Of a stretch of DNA of 37,504 nt, positions 25,710 through 33,995 are shown piece after piece. The notes below the pieces were generated by a model. That model saw only the letters and a program-made list of their open reading frames with translations, was not told where the DNA came from and did not search any database. Positions within the stretch are counted from its first letter, which is position 1, and every line of letters starts with the position of its first letter. A program made the position numbers and the translations under genes. The stretch is from JBAXGW01 sp037139195 (lineage in GTDB: Bacteria > Bacteroidota > Bacteroidia > Bacteroidales > JAHJDW01), in contig JBAXGW010000046.1 of assembly GCA_037139195.1 (NCBI GenBank), positions 1-37,504 of the forward strand, read 5' to 3'.

Positions 25710-28307
25710 CTACAAACCGTGTTGTTTAAAGCATTCTACGTAGCCTCTATCTGTTACTTGAATATGCGAAATTAACCAATCTTTCAAGAAATTAAGCACT
25801 TCGTAAGATACAGCAGCTTTACCAGTAGTAAATTCTTCTTTAAATTTCAAAACCGTATCAACAAATTTCACGTGTTCTTTTAAATGACCTGGAGTACCTT
25901 CGTATCTGAAATCTTCAAAATACTTTTCTTCAACACCAAAATGATAGGTTGTATAATTAACCAGCTCATTTAATATTTCGCCCATTTTTTCGCGTGCTTG
26001 ACCTTTTTTAAATGAAGCATATAAATTATTAATTAACATTAATAATTTTTTATGCTGATCATCGATTAAATTAATATCAACACTAAAAACAGCATCGCTC
26101 CATTCCATTAATTTATCATCAGAAGCTGTAACATTTGAATTATTTGATGATCCTGTTAATTTACCTTTTAAATCATCTATTATTTTTTGGTATTCAAATT
26201 CTTTCGATAGTGTTTTCTCAAGTATGGTTTCATTTTCAGCTCTCAATCTATTGATTTCTTCTTGCTGAATAATGTCTTTACGCGATAATTCTTCTTGGGT
26301 AGCATGAACTTCTTCCATATTCTGACGCAACTCTTCTTCTTGTTGCTTCATGGTTTCAATTAAATCTTGCGTATATTTTTCCTTTTCGGTCATTGCAGCA
26401 AGATTTTCTTTTAATTCAGATTCTTGAACACGCATTTTTTCAACCATATCGGTGGTCATTTGTTCTTTGCGTTGCAATTCTTCTTGAGTTGCATGCATTT
26501 CTTCCATGTTCTGACGCATTTCTTCTTCTTGTGCACGCATTTCTTCTGCTTGTTGTTGCGACACTTCTAAAAGCTGAGCTGTACGTATATTAACTTTTAC
26601 GCTTGAAATTGTAGATGCAATGCTTTCGCCCACTTTTTCGGTAAATTCAATTTCGTGTTTTTCTAATTTTCTAAATGAAGCTAATTCTATAATTCCAAAT
26701 ATTTGGTCGTTTAATTTAAGAGGAACTATTAAAACACAATTTGGATTTGCTTTTCCTAAACCAGATGTAATATTTACATAATCATCAGGTATATCGGTTA
26801 AATATATTGTAGCACCTTCTTGATAACAAGCACCAACCAATCCTTCGCCAATTTCAATTGTTTTTTGCATAAACTTTTGACGGTTGAAAGCATAACAAGC
26901 AGTCATTTCCAAAAATGGATGATCTTTATCATTATCGTTATAAATAAACAAACCGCCCTGATTCATTCCTGTATATTCAACTAAATTGCGAATAATATTG
27001 AACGATAAAAGTTCCATATTATCATTATTTTGACGTAATATTTCGGCAAACTTAGCAGCACCTTCGGTTGACCAATTACGGCGATCATCTTCTTTTTTAC
27101 GAGCAATTTCTTCCTGAGCTGCCTTTTGCAAGCCATGTTGCATTTCTAATAATGAAGCACCTAAATCATCTTTTTCGCCAAGTGGCTCAAATTGTGCATC
27201 TAAAGCACCTTCGCCAATATGTTTTGCAAATTCTGTTTTGATTTTCAAACCATTGTTCATTCTATCAAGCTCTTTAGCTATTTCACCAAACTCGTCGTCT
27301 TTAAAAGTGGTAATATCTATATTTAAATCACCTTGAGCCACATTGCCAATTACCACTTTTGTTTTAACAAGTGATTGACTGATTAAGCGAACAATGATAA
27401 CTGATAAAATTGCAGATAAAAGCACTGCAATTGAAGCAAGTATAGCAAAAAGTATTTCGGTATTCAGTTGGTCTTTGGCCACTTTTTCGTCAATTGCCTT
27501 TTCTATATTGGCTAATGCTGGCAATACTTCTCCAACAGCTTTATCCATTTCGCCATCTAATCCTTTGCTACCAGATTCATCACCATAAATTTTTGCAGTA
27601 TGAGCAACAACTTCAGAAAAGTCTTTTTTATAAGTATCTAATTTTAATAATAATTCAGCTTTTGTTTCTGCTTCAAAATTTGCTTCTATTTTCTGGGATA
27701 AATTTGCACATTCTTCGTTAAACTTCGCTTTAAAATTTATTTTTCTACTAAGCACAAAATCTTTTTCATTAGTTCTTAAAATCAATACTGAAACCTCTAA
27801 ATCTTTATTTTGAGATTTTTCTTTTAAGCTAGTTTCTAGGGCACCGAAACTTTTACGCAAGTCCCCCATCAATCCATAACCTAAAAAGCCCAATTCTGTT
27901 TGGCTTGATTTAATATTATTAAATGCGGCATCGTAAGCAGTTACATCCAATAATACATCATCAACTAGCGCATTTACCTCAAATTGTTCGGTATATTTGC
28001 TTTCCTTCAATTCTGCTATTGAATGGCAAATACTTTTAAACATCGTATCATGAAACATAATACCCTTAGAGGTGCCATTTGCGTAAAAATCGCTATCTAC
28101 TACATCATCAACATAAAATGAAGTTTCCGCAGATCGAATTTGATGTGCATCTTTAATCAAAGAAGCAATATTATCTCGATACTCCGAAATATTGCTTGTT
28201 TTTTGAATATTATTAATACTTATCCCACTAATTATCAATATAATTAATGTAAGCACCACCGATAAAAATATCAGTTGTGTTTTGATTGTTAATTTGATTT
28301 TTTTCAT
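25710..28307 (-). CDS. Receptor A: helical sensor, HAMP, GAF, coiled coils, hemerythrin
   Basis: 865-residue membrane receptor. TM1 is at ~10-30, a helical periplasmic domain at 31-283, TM2 at ~284-307, HAMP at ~308-360 and a second HAMP-like unit at ~361-405. GAF follows at ~430-575 (IGEGLVG 486-492), then two heptad Glu-rich coils (~583-612 and ~655-676). The C-terminal hemerythrin domain (735-865) has all seven expected ligands: His752, His789, Glu793, His808, His812, His848, Asp853. It has no histidine kinase and no MCP signalling hairpin. Hemerythrin domains of this kind carry a di-iron centre that binds O2 or senses redox state. The likely partners are the CheR/CheB/SiaABC-type proteins encoded just downstream. 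Confidence 0.92.
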   Translation of the reverse strand: MKKIKLTIKTQLIFLSVVLTLIILIISGISINNIQKTSNISEYRDNIASLIKDAHQIRSAETSFYVDDVVDSDFYANGTSKGIMFHDTMFKSICHSIAELKESKYTEQFEVNALVDDVLLDVTAYDAAFNNIKSSQTELGFLGYGLMGDLRKSFGALETSLKEKSQNKDLEVSVLILRTNEKDFVLSRKINFKAKFNEECANLSQKIEANFEAETKAELLLKLDTYKKDFSEVVAHTAKIYGDESGSKGLDGEMDKAVGEVLPALANIEKAIDEKVAKDQLNTEILFAILASIAVLLSAILSVIIVRLISQSLVKTKVVIGNVAQGDLNIDITTFKDDEFGEIAKELDRMNNGLKIKTEFAKHIGEGALDAQFEPLGEKDDLGASLLEMQHGLQKAAQEEIARKKEDDRRNWSTEGAAKFAEILRQNNDNMELLSFNIIRNLVEYTGMNQGGLFIYNDNDKDHPFLEMTACYAFNRQKFMQKTIEIGEGLVGACYQEGATIYLTDIPDDYVNITSGLGKANPNCVLIVPLKLNDQIFGIIELASFRKLEKHEIEFTEKVGESIASTISSVKVNIRTAQLLEVSQQQAEEMRAQEEEMRQNMEEMHATQEELQRKEQMTTDMVEKMRVQESELKENLAAMTEKEKYTQDLIETMKQQEEELRQNMEEVHATQEELSRKDIIQQEEINRLRAENETILEKTLSKEFEYQKIIDDLKGKLTGSSNNSNVTASDDKLMEWSDAVFSVDINLIDDQHKKLLMLINNLYASFKKGQAREKMGEILNELVNYTTYHFGVEEKYFEDFRYEGTPGHLKEHVKFVDTVLKFKEEFTTGKAAVSYEVLNFLKDWLISHIQVTDRGYVECFKQHGL

Positions 28308-28372
28308 ATTATTGTTGTTTTAATCTATATTATTTTTTTTCTTTTTATTTTTCTTTTTTCTATTTAAGTTGC

Positions 28373-28405
28373 CTTCGACTATCCGGTGTCTGAGCGGAGT
28401 CGAAG
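28373..28405. repeat. REP-like palindrome
   Basis: CTTCGACT (28373-28380) pairs with AGTCGAAG (28398-28405). Member of the same family as the copy at 5.4 kb. A half copy (CTTCGACTTCGCTCAG) follows at ~28437-28452. Confidence 0.75.
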
Positions 28406-28463
28406 ACACTACTATTATTACTCCTTTTTCATTGCCTTCGACTTCGCTCAGTCAACGGTTTTA

Positions 28464-28805
28464 TTACTTCGATTTATTGCTTTCTTTTATCTTCATATCT
28501 TTTTCCTTGTTTTTAAAATGACTATCATTTATACATTCTGACAATTCGTGCAATTTATTTGTTTCACTAATTATTAAGGCTTCTTTCTTTTTTCTACCCC
28601 AGCCTTGCACTTGTTTTTCTCTATAAAAAGCTTCATCTATTCTCTCAAATTATTCATAATAAACCAACTCCACTGGCAAATTCTTTTTTGTATGATTTGC
28701 ACCTTCCCCTGCTTTATGTTGTTTTAATCTCAATTCCAAGTCATTTGTACTTCCTGTATAATAGGTCTCATTCGAACATTTTAAAATATACATATAACCT
28801 TTCAT
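28464..28805 (-). pseudogene. GIY-YIG nuclease-family gene with one in-frame stop codon
   Basis: The true start is ATG 28805 (MKGYMYILKCSNETYYTGSTN in the family's N-terminal pattern). The frame upstream of it only reads through a REP palindrome. Residues 1-51 are a GIY-YIG domain with YMYILKC and YYTGST and the HTKK loop, ending LPVELVYYE. A TAA (28650-28652) follows. The same frame then continues 61 more codons with FERIDEAFYREKQVQGWGRKKKEAL, the exact C-terminal continuation of the family, ending at TAA 28464. The stop most likely replaced GAA (YYEEF is usual) by a single G-to-T change. The gene is broken or, less likely, read through. It sits among dispersed palindromes. Confidence 0.9.
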
Positions 28806-28830
28806 ATTCTTTTCTTTATTTTTTCTATGG

Positions 28831-28888
28831 CTTCGACTCCGCTCAGCCACCAACAAATATGTACTCTGGTGTCTGAGCGGAGTCGAAG
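28831..28888. repeat. REP-like palindrome, 16-base arms
   Basis: CTTCGACTCCGCTCAG (28831-28846) pairs perfectly with CTGAGCGGAGTCGAAG (28873-28888) around 26 bases. It lies directly upstream of the GIY-YIG start codon. Confidence 0.85.
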
Positions 28889-28916
28889 ACACTACTATTA
28901 TTACTTCTTTTTCATT

Positions 28917-29038
28917 GCCTTCGACTTACTTCGACTTCGCCAAGCAACCACTGCTCAGTCAACGGCATTATTACTTCGACCTCCTCCGGTGTCTAAGCGG
29001 CGGTCAGTGAGCGTGAGTCGAACTGAGCCGAAGACACT
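28917..29038. repeat. Cluster of degenerate REP units
   Basis: Several half units in both orientations (CTTCGACT, CTCAGTCAACGG, GCGGCGGTCAGTGAGCG, GAGTCGAACTGAGCCGAAG). It looks like repeated insertion and decay of the same palindromic family next to the Fic gene's 3' end. Confidence 0.7.
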
Positions 29039-29051
29039 AACATTTCTTCTC

Positions 29052-29837
29052 CTAAAAAAGCAATGAAAAACCCTCTTTCCCCTTTTTATATTTAATTATT
29101 TCCAATTCATAAAATTTAATTTGTTGCTTACATATAAAATTTCTAAATATATTGATATCACCACTTTTTTCTGTATTATTTAAAGAATCTTTATATTCAG
29201 CCCTATCTTCGGTGAAAATTTTAATCAATGGTTCCTTGTGATATAATTGAATATAATTCATCAACAATCGAGAAGTTCTTCCATTGCCATCGCCAAAAGG
29301 ATGAATATTTACAAAATTATAATGAATATCAGCCGATAGCTTGACAATTTCTACTCCTTCTACTTTGTTTAATCTGCTGTTTATATTTTCATTAAGTTCC
29401 TCTAACAAACCATGAACTTTTGCGAAATTTGGAAAATACTTTGCATCAACATAAACCTGAGCTAATCTTAAATCACCTTTTGAGGTATCAAAACTTCCTG
29501 AAACCGTATTTACTATAGCACCTGTTGACTTCATTACACAGGCATTAATTTCTTTGATAAAATCAACGGAAAGTTCTCTTTTATTTTTGGCCGCTTCTTT
29601 AATTAAAAGAAAAGCATTATAATGGTCTTTTACCATTAAGTGGTCAGTTAATGGTTTTCCGAGTGCTGTAATATTATTTTCAATCAATACTTTTGTATCG
29701 GTTTCAGACAAAGAGCAACCTTCAATTTTAGAGGAATTATATACAATAGAAATCATACAAAACTTCTCGTAATCAATAGAATCTATGATTCTATGATTAA
29801 GATACTGTTCCCGTAATATTTCTAATTTATTCCACAT
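29052..29837 (-). CDS. Fic domain protein (predicted AMP transferase)
   Basis: Predicted Fido-fold enzyme that transfers AMP, or another phosphate-linked group, to protein hydroxyls. The Fic motif HPFGDGNGRTSR carries the catalytic His and the P-loop-like GNGR. An inhibitory-helix motif SSKIEG precedes the domain and fits (S/T)xxxE(G/N), so the enzyme is probably held off by its own N-terminus. I take ATG 29837 as the start (MWNKLEILREQ). The in-frame ATG at 29873 adds 12 residues from a leader that matches those of two other genes (see findings). No antitoxin gene partners it. The target is unknown. Confidence 0.88.
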   Translation of the reverse strand: MWNKLEILREQYLNHRIIDSIDYEKFCMISIVYNSSKIEGCSLSETDTKVLIENNITALGKPLTDHLMVKDHYNAFLLIKEAAKNKRELSVDFIKEINACVMKSTGAIVNTVSGSFDTSKGDLRLAQVYVDAKYFPNFAKVHGLLEELNENINSRLNKVEGVEIVKLSADIHYNFVNIHPFGDGNGRTSRLLMNYIQLYHKEPLIKIFTEDRAEYKDSLNNTEKSGDINIFRNFICKQQIKFYELEIIKYKKGKEGFSLLF

Positions 29838-29873
29838 TCTTTTATTAGTTTTAAAGTTCTTAAAGCGATGCAC

Positions 29874-29965
29874 TGGGCGTGAGCCGAAGACACTATTATT
29901 AACTCTATTTCATTGCCTTCGACTCAGCGGAACCGTTTTTCGGTGTCTGAGCGGAGTCGAAGACA
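29874..29965. repeat. REP-like palindrome between Fic and receptor B genes
   Basis: CTTCGACTC (29917-29925) pairs with GAGTCGAAG (29954-29962). A further half unit (GAGCCGAAGACACT) lies at ~29880-29893. Ends just before the receptor B stop codon at 29977. Confidence 0.75.
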
Positions 29966-29976
29966 CCACTCACCTT

Positions 29977-32900
29977 CTAAAGTCCATTATTTTTAAACCA
30001 CTCTGAATATTTTCTATCTGTTCCTTGTATATGTCCAACGAGCCAATCTTTCAAAAAATTCATTAAATCATACGAAACCGTTGCTTTTCCCGTTTCAAAA
30101 TCAGCTTTAAATGCTAAAACAGACTCAACCAGCTTCTTGTGCAAATCGATATGAATTTCTGCTTCTGGATAAGCAAACTGAGCAAAATATTTCTCTTCAG
30201 TTGCAAAATGATTAGCTGTATAATTAATTAATTCATTTAAGATATCTCCTAATATATTTTTTGCTTGTCCTTTTTGGAAGGCTGAATATAAATCGTTAAT
30301 TAAATCAACCAACTTTTTATGCTGAGCATCAATTTCTTCAACTTTTACGCTAAAATCTGAATCACTCCATGTCATTAATTTATCTGTAGATTTAGCAGCC
30401 TCAATAACTGGTGCAATTTTAACCTCTTCAACAACTATTGATTTAGATGCTAATTTTTTATCTAAATCAGCTATGCGTTTTTCATAAACCATTTCTTTGG
30501 CAATAATCTGCTCCATTAGCGAATTGCGTTCCTCTTCATTTTTCTTTTGAACAGACAAATCACGAACAAAACCAGTAAATCTAGAACCCCCAGTAAACTT
30601 CGTTTCAACTAAAGATAAGAAAATATCTTTTTTAGAACCGTCTTTTCGAATTAATTGAACCTCACGACCAGATCCAATTACCTTTTTCACTCCAGTTGTT
30701 GCATAGTTATGCATATAAGCATCATGATTTGATGAATGTTCAGTGCCCATCAACATTTTTACATTTTTACCAATTACCTCGTTACGGTTATATCCCCAAA
30801 GATTTTCAGCCGATTGGTTAAAAAACTCAATAAAACCATGATTATCAATAATAATAACGCCATCCAAACATGTTTCTAAAACACCTCGCATTTGCTCCTC
30901 TTTTACCGCAATTTCTTTTATGCGTTTTTCATTTTCAGCGTTAAGGCGAGCAATTTCTTCTTGTTGAATCAAGTCCTTTCTACCCAACTCTTCTTGAGTA
31001 GCATGAACCTCTTCCATATTCTGACGCAACTCTTCTTCTTGTTGCTTCATGGTTTCAATTAAATCTTGCGTGTACTTTTCTTTTTCACTCATTGCTGCAA
31101 GATTTTCTTTCAATTCAGCTTCTTGAACACGCATTTTTTCAACCATATCAGTAGTCATTTGCTCTTTACGCTGCAATTCTTCTTGCGTAGCATGCATTTC
31201 TTCCATATTCTGACGCATTTCTTCTTCCTGTGCACGCATTTCTTCCGACTGCTGTTGCGAAACCTCTAATAATTGTGCAGTACGGATATTTACTTTTACG
31301 CTCGATATTGTCGAAGCAATACTTTCACCCACTTTTTCAACAAATTCGATTTCGTGTGGTTCTATATTTTTAAATGAAGCTAATTCAATGATTCCAAATA
31401 TTTCGTCGTTTACTTTTAAAGGAACAATTAATATACAACTTGGATTTGCTTCACCCAAACCTGAAGTAATATCTATATAGCTATTTGGAACTTCTGTTAA
31501 ATAAATGGTTTTACCTTCTTGATAACATGCACCAACTAATCCTTCGCCAATTTCAATTGATTTATGTAGAAACTTCTGTCGGTTAAATGCATAGCATGAA
31601 GTCATTTCTAAAAATGGGTGTTCTCTGCTATTATCATTGTATATAAACAATCCACCTTGGTTCATTCCTGTGTATTCAACTAGATTGCGAATAATATTAA
31701 ACGACAATTTTTCCATATTATCGTTATTTTGGCGAAGTATTTCTCCAAACTTTGCAAAGCCCTCGGTAGACCAATTTCTTTGCTCATCATCTTTTTTACG
31801 TATTTCTTCTTCATGAGTAGCTTTAACCAAACTTGAACGCATTTCAATTAGAGCATTTCCTAAAGTATCCTGATTACTAAGCGGTTCAAACAAAGCTTCT
31901 AAGTTGCCTTTGCCTATTTCGCCAGCAAAAACAGCTGTTTTACTCAATCCTTTAATCAAGCTATTAACAGAATCGACCATTTGACCCACTTCATCATCGC
32001 TGTTTTTTAATAATAGTTTACTTTCATCAATATTTCCAAGCGCAACTGCCGATAATCTTTCTGTTGCCATTTCAATTGGTTTTGATATTGATTTAGCTAT
32101 ATAGAACAGCGTAATGGAAATTATAATAACACCTAAAAAGCCCATAAAAAGAATCAAATACAAAGTACTATAAGCACTTGCTACAATTTCTTTTTGGGGT
32201 GCTGAAACTACAACACTCCAAAAATGTTTACTTGAACCAAATTGAATAGAAGTATGAATATAATGACTAGTAATTCCAGTATTAGGCGAAACCTTTTCGT
32301 ATTGTATATTTTCTCCTTCTTTAATTTTAGCATTTATATTGAGCTTTGTCAATGTTTCTTTGTCTGAATCGATAAAAAAAGTATTCCTAAATTTAGGATT
32401 TGGATGACTCGCAATTAAACCGTTATTAGATAGAAGAAAAGCGTAACCAGATTTAAGTATTTTGATTTTATTTACAATTTCATCTACTTTGTCTTCTGAA
32501 ATATCAATACCAGCAACACCAATGGTTTTTCCATCTACAATCATTGGAACGGTACACGACACCATGTTTGTCATTTTACCTTGCACTTCATAAGCATAAG
32601 GATTTGCAACATACTCTTCGCCAGAATTCTTAGAAATATTATAATAATCGCCAGCCTGAGTTGTGGCGTTGTAATCAACACATTTTTCTACTGCAATATT
32701 ACCATTTAAACGATTTACATAAGGTACAAAACGACCTGTTTCATCCGAATGAATATTTTTAAGATATGCGGTATCTTGCCCGTCGAAGGCATTTGGTTCA
32801 AAAACAACCCAAGCTCCTAGAAAACCTTCATTTTTATCTAAAATATTTTTGAGAATATCAATAACAATGGCTCTATTTTGTTGTTTAGAAACAACCAATC

Positions 32901-33150
32901 CTTCAGTTGCATGAGCTAAAGTACGAGCAGCATCAAGAGAAACTTCTATTTCGGCATCCACCCTATTGGCAATTGACTCTCCTTCTTTTTGCATAAACTT
33001 ATATTCGCTATCTTTTGCCTCTTGAAAACTTCGATAAGCAATAACAGCAATAATAATTGCAAAAACCACAGCAAAGCTGGATAATACAGAAATTAATATC
33101 TTTGTACTTAATTTTTTAGTTCTAATTTGTAAAAAACTCATAAATTTCAA
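29977..33150 (-). CDS. Receptor B: Cache sensor, HAMP, GAF, coiled coils, FixL-like PAS, hemerythrin
   Basis: 1057 residues. TM1 is at ~19-40. A dCache-type periplasmic sensor (~41-322) has WVVFEPNAFDGQD, GEEYVANPY, TVPMIVDGKTIGVAGIDIS and YAFLLSNNGLIASHP. TM2 is at ~328-352, with HAMP at ~353-405 and a second HAMP-like unit to ~445. GAF is at ~480-625, coils at ~628-662 and ~700-725, PAS at ~752-868 and hemerythrin at ~925-1057 (His944, His981, Glu985, His1000, His1004, His1040, Asp1045). The PAS has SSNHDAY and IGSGREV: His809 and Arg829 fall 20 apart, as do heme ligand His200 and distal Arg220 of Bradyrhizobium FixL. No kinase or MCP hairpin. It has its own promoter and leader hairpin. Confidence 0.92.
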   Translation of the reverse strand: MKFMSFLQIRTKKLSTKILISVLSSFAVVFAIIIAVIAYRSFQEAKDSEYKFMQKEGESIANRVDAEIEVSLDAARTLAHATEGLVVSKQQNRAIVIDILKNILDKNEGFLGAWVVFEPNAFDGQDTAYLKNIHSDETGRFVPYVNRLNGNIAVEKCVDYNATTQAGDYYNISKNSGEEYVANPYAYEVQGKMTNMVSCTVPMIVDGKTIGVAGIDISEDKVDEIVNKIKILKSGYAFLLSNNGLIASHPNPKFRNTFFIDSDKETLTKLNINAKIKEGENIQYEKVSPNTGITSHYIHTSIQFGSSKHFWSVVVSAPQKEIVASAYSTLYLILFMGFLGVIIISITLFYIAKSISKPIEMATERLSAVALGNIDESKLLLKNSDDEVGQMVDSVNSLIKGLSKTAVFAGEIGKGNLEALFEPLSNQDTLGNALIEMRSSLVKATHEEEIRKKDDEQRNWSTEGFAKFGEILRQNNDNMEKLSFNIIRNLVEYTGMNQGGLFIYNDNSREHPFLEMTSCYAFNRQKFLHKSIEIGEGLVGACYQEGKTIYLTEVPNSYIDITSGLGEANPSCILIVPLKVNDEIFGIIELASFKNIEPHEIEFVEKVGESIASTISSVKVNIRTAQLLEVSQQQSEEMRAQEEEMRQNMEEMHATQEELQRKEQMTTDMVEKMRVQEAELKENLAAMSEKEKYTQDLIETMKQQEEELRQNMEEVHATQEELGRKDLIQQEEIARLNAENEKRIKEIAVKEEQMRGVLETCLDGVIIIDNHGFIEFFNQSAENLWGYNRNEVIGKNVKMLMGTEHSSNHDAYMHNYATTGVKKVIGSGREVQLIRKDGSKKDIFLSLVETKFTGGSRFTGFVRDLSVQKKNEEERNSLMEQIIAKEMVYEKRIADLDKKLASKSIVVEEVKIAPVIEAAKSTDKLMTWSDSDFSVKVEEIDAQHKKLVDLINDLYSAFQKGQAKNILGDILNELINYTANHFATEEKYFAQFAYPEAEIHIDLHKKLVESVLAFKADFETGKATVSYDLMNFLKDWLVGHIQGTDRKYSEWFKNNGL

Positions 33151-33181
33151 TTTAAATAGTGGTGATATTTTTTGTCAACTT

Positions 33182-33219
33182 ATACGATTAAATCTAATAA
33201 AAGTTGCAACTAATCGTAT
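33182..33219. promoter_or_regulatory. Inverted repeat in the leader of receptor B
   Basis: ATACGATTA (33182-33190) and TAATCGTAT (33211-33219), perfect 9-base arms with 20 bases between. A second palindrome AGTTGCAACT (33202-33211) lies between the arms. It lies between the predicted promoter and the start codon, so it could be an operator or an mRNA hairpin. Confidence 0.45.
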
Positions 33220-33234
33220 TTTTGCCCCAATTAA

Positions 33235-33265
33235 CAAAAATATGAATTAATTAGTTAAAAACAAA
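33235..33265 (-). promoter_or_regulatory. Promoter of receptor B
   Basis: On the minus strand TTTG (33262-33265), 19 bases, TATTTTTG (33235-33242). This is an exact match to the Bacteroidota consensus TTTG-N19-TAnnTTTG. Start codon 85 bases downstream. Confidence 0.75.
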
Positions 33266-33324
33266 AAAAATCTAACTATTTTTCAAGCATTGAAATACCT
33301 AATACTTTCTGTGGGAGAAGAGAT

Positions 33325-33356
33325 AACAAAAAAAGGGGCTTTTAGACAGCCCCTTT
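33325..33356 (-). terminator. Terminator of the gene ending at 33377
   Basis: AAAGGGGCT (33332-33340) pairs with AGCCCCTTT (33348-33356), loop of 7, followed on the minus strand by a run of T. It separates the 182-residue protein gene from receptor B. Confidence 0.88.
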
Positions 33357-33376
33357 AAATAATATTTGAAATACAA

Positions 33377-33925
33377 TTACCACATCAACTGATACGAAGA
33401 AGTTTCTGCTCCATTAATTCTATTTTCTTTATCATCATCAAGCATAACAGTAACGCCATCTTCACTAACATTTGTAGGCGGGAACTTTTTAGCAAAACCA
33501 GCAATAAGCCCTTTATCAAAATCACATGGATAAGGATTTTTTGCTACCATTTCTGCATTAAAATCGTCAATCATTTTAAAAGTATAGCTTCCAATTTCTC
33601 CATTTCGGTGATTCATGTGATAAGCCATATCAATTAAAGGCATTCCTTGCTCTAAATTTTCGATACCTGGAGGAAATGCAGCGACTTCAGGAATTTTACT
33701 TCCAATTAAATACAAGGTATCAGCACCTAGTTTGTCTGAAATCATCTTCATTGAATCCAGCAACTTTTGCAATGGATACCAAGCTGTTGGCTCTATTTCG
33801 TTAATATCGTTATCAGCCAATATTTTCTGACCAATAGATTTATACTCGCCCATTCCTTCTAGGATAGACATTATTACTCCACCAAGTACTTCTACATTTG
33901 GTTCGAATGATTTGAATTGTGCCAT
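33377..33925 (-). CDS. Unknown 182-residue cytoplasmic protein in the receptor cluster
   Basis: No signal peptide or membrane segment. The sequence is helical at first (VEVLGGVIMSILEGMGEYKSI, in part) and then has LDSMKMISDKLGADTLYLIGSKIPEVAAFPPGI and a late segment NPYPCDFDKGLIAGFAKKFPP with a conserved-looking Cys (about 137). The pattern PCDFDKGLI-x-GFAKKF recalls sensory or heme-NO-binding-like and V4R/TIGR02265-type folds, but I cannot assign it. It lies 70 bases after the receptor C stop and ends in its own terminator, so it is likely cotranscribed with receptor C. One Cys and the location make a small sensor or adaptor plausible. Confidence 0.6.
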   Translation of the reverse strand: MAQFKSFEPNVEVLGGVIMSILEGMGEYKSIGQKILADNDINEIEPTAWYPLQKLLDSMKMISDKLGADTLYLIGSKIPEVAAFPPGIENLEQGMPLIDMAYHMNHRNGEIGSYTFKMIDDFNAEMVAKNPYPCDFDKGLIAGFAKKFPPTNVSEDGVTVMLDDDKENRINGAETSSYQLMW

Positions 33926-33995
33926 ATTTTTAGTTTATAAAGTTTGTAAGTTCGCGAAATTCTTATCAGTATAATCAGAGCCAAAAACGCAATTG

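Noticed and set aside
28806..28892. Upstream extension of the GIY-YIG frame to 28892
   Set aside because: These 29 codons only translate a REP palindrome. The family N-terminus begins at ATG 28805.
28373..29038. Repeated GTCGAAG-type palindromes as a CRISPR array
   Set aside because: The units are inverted palindromes of uneven spacing and orientation, without unique spacers of equal length or cas genes.
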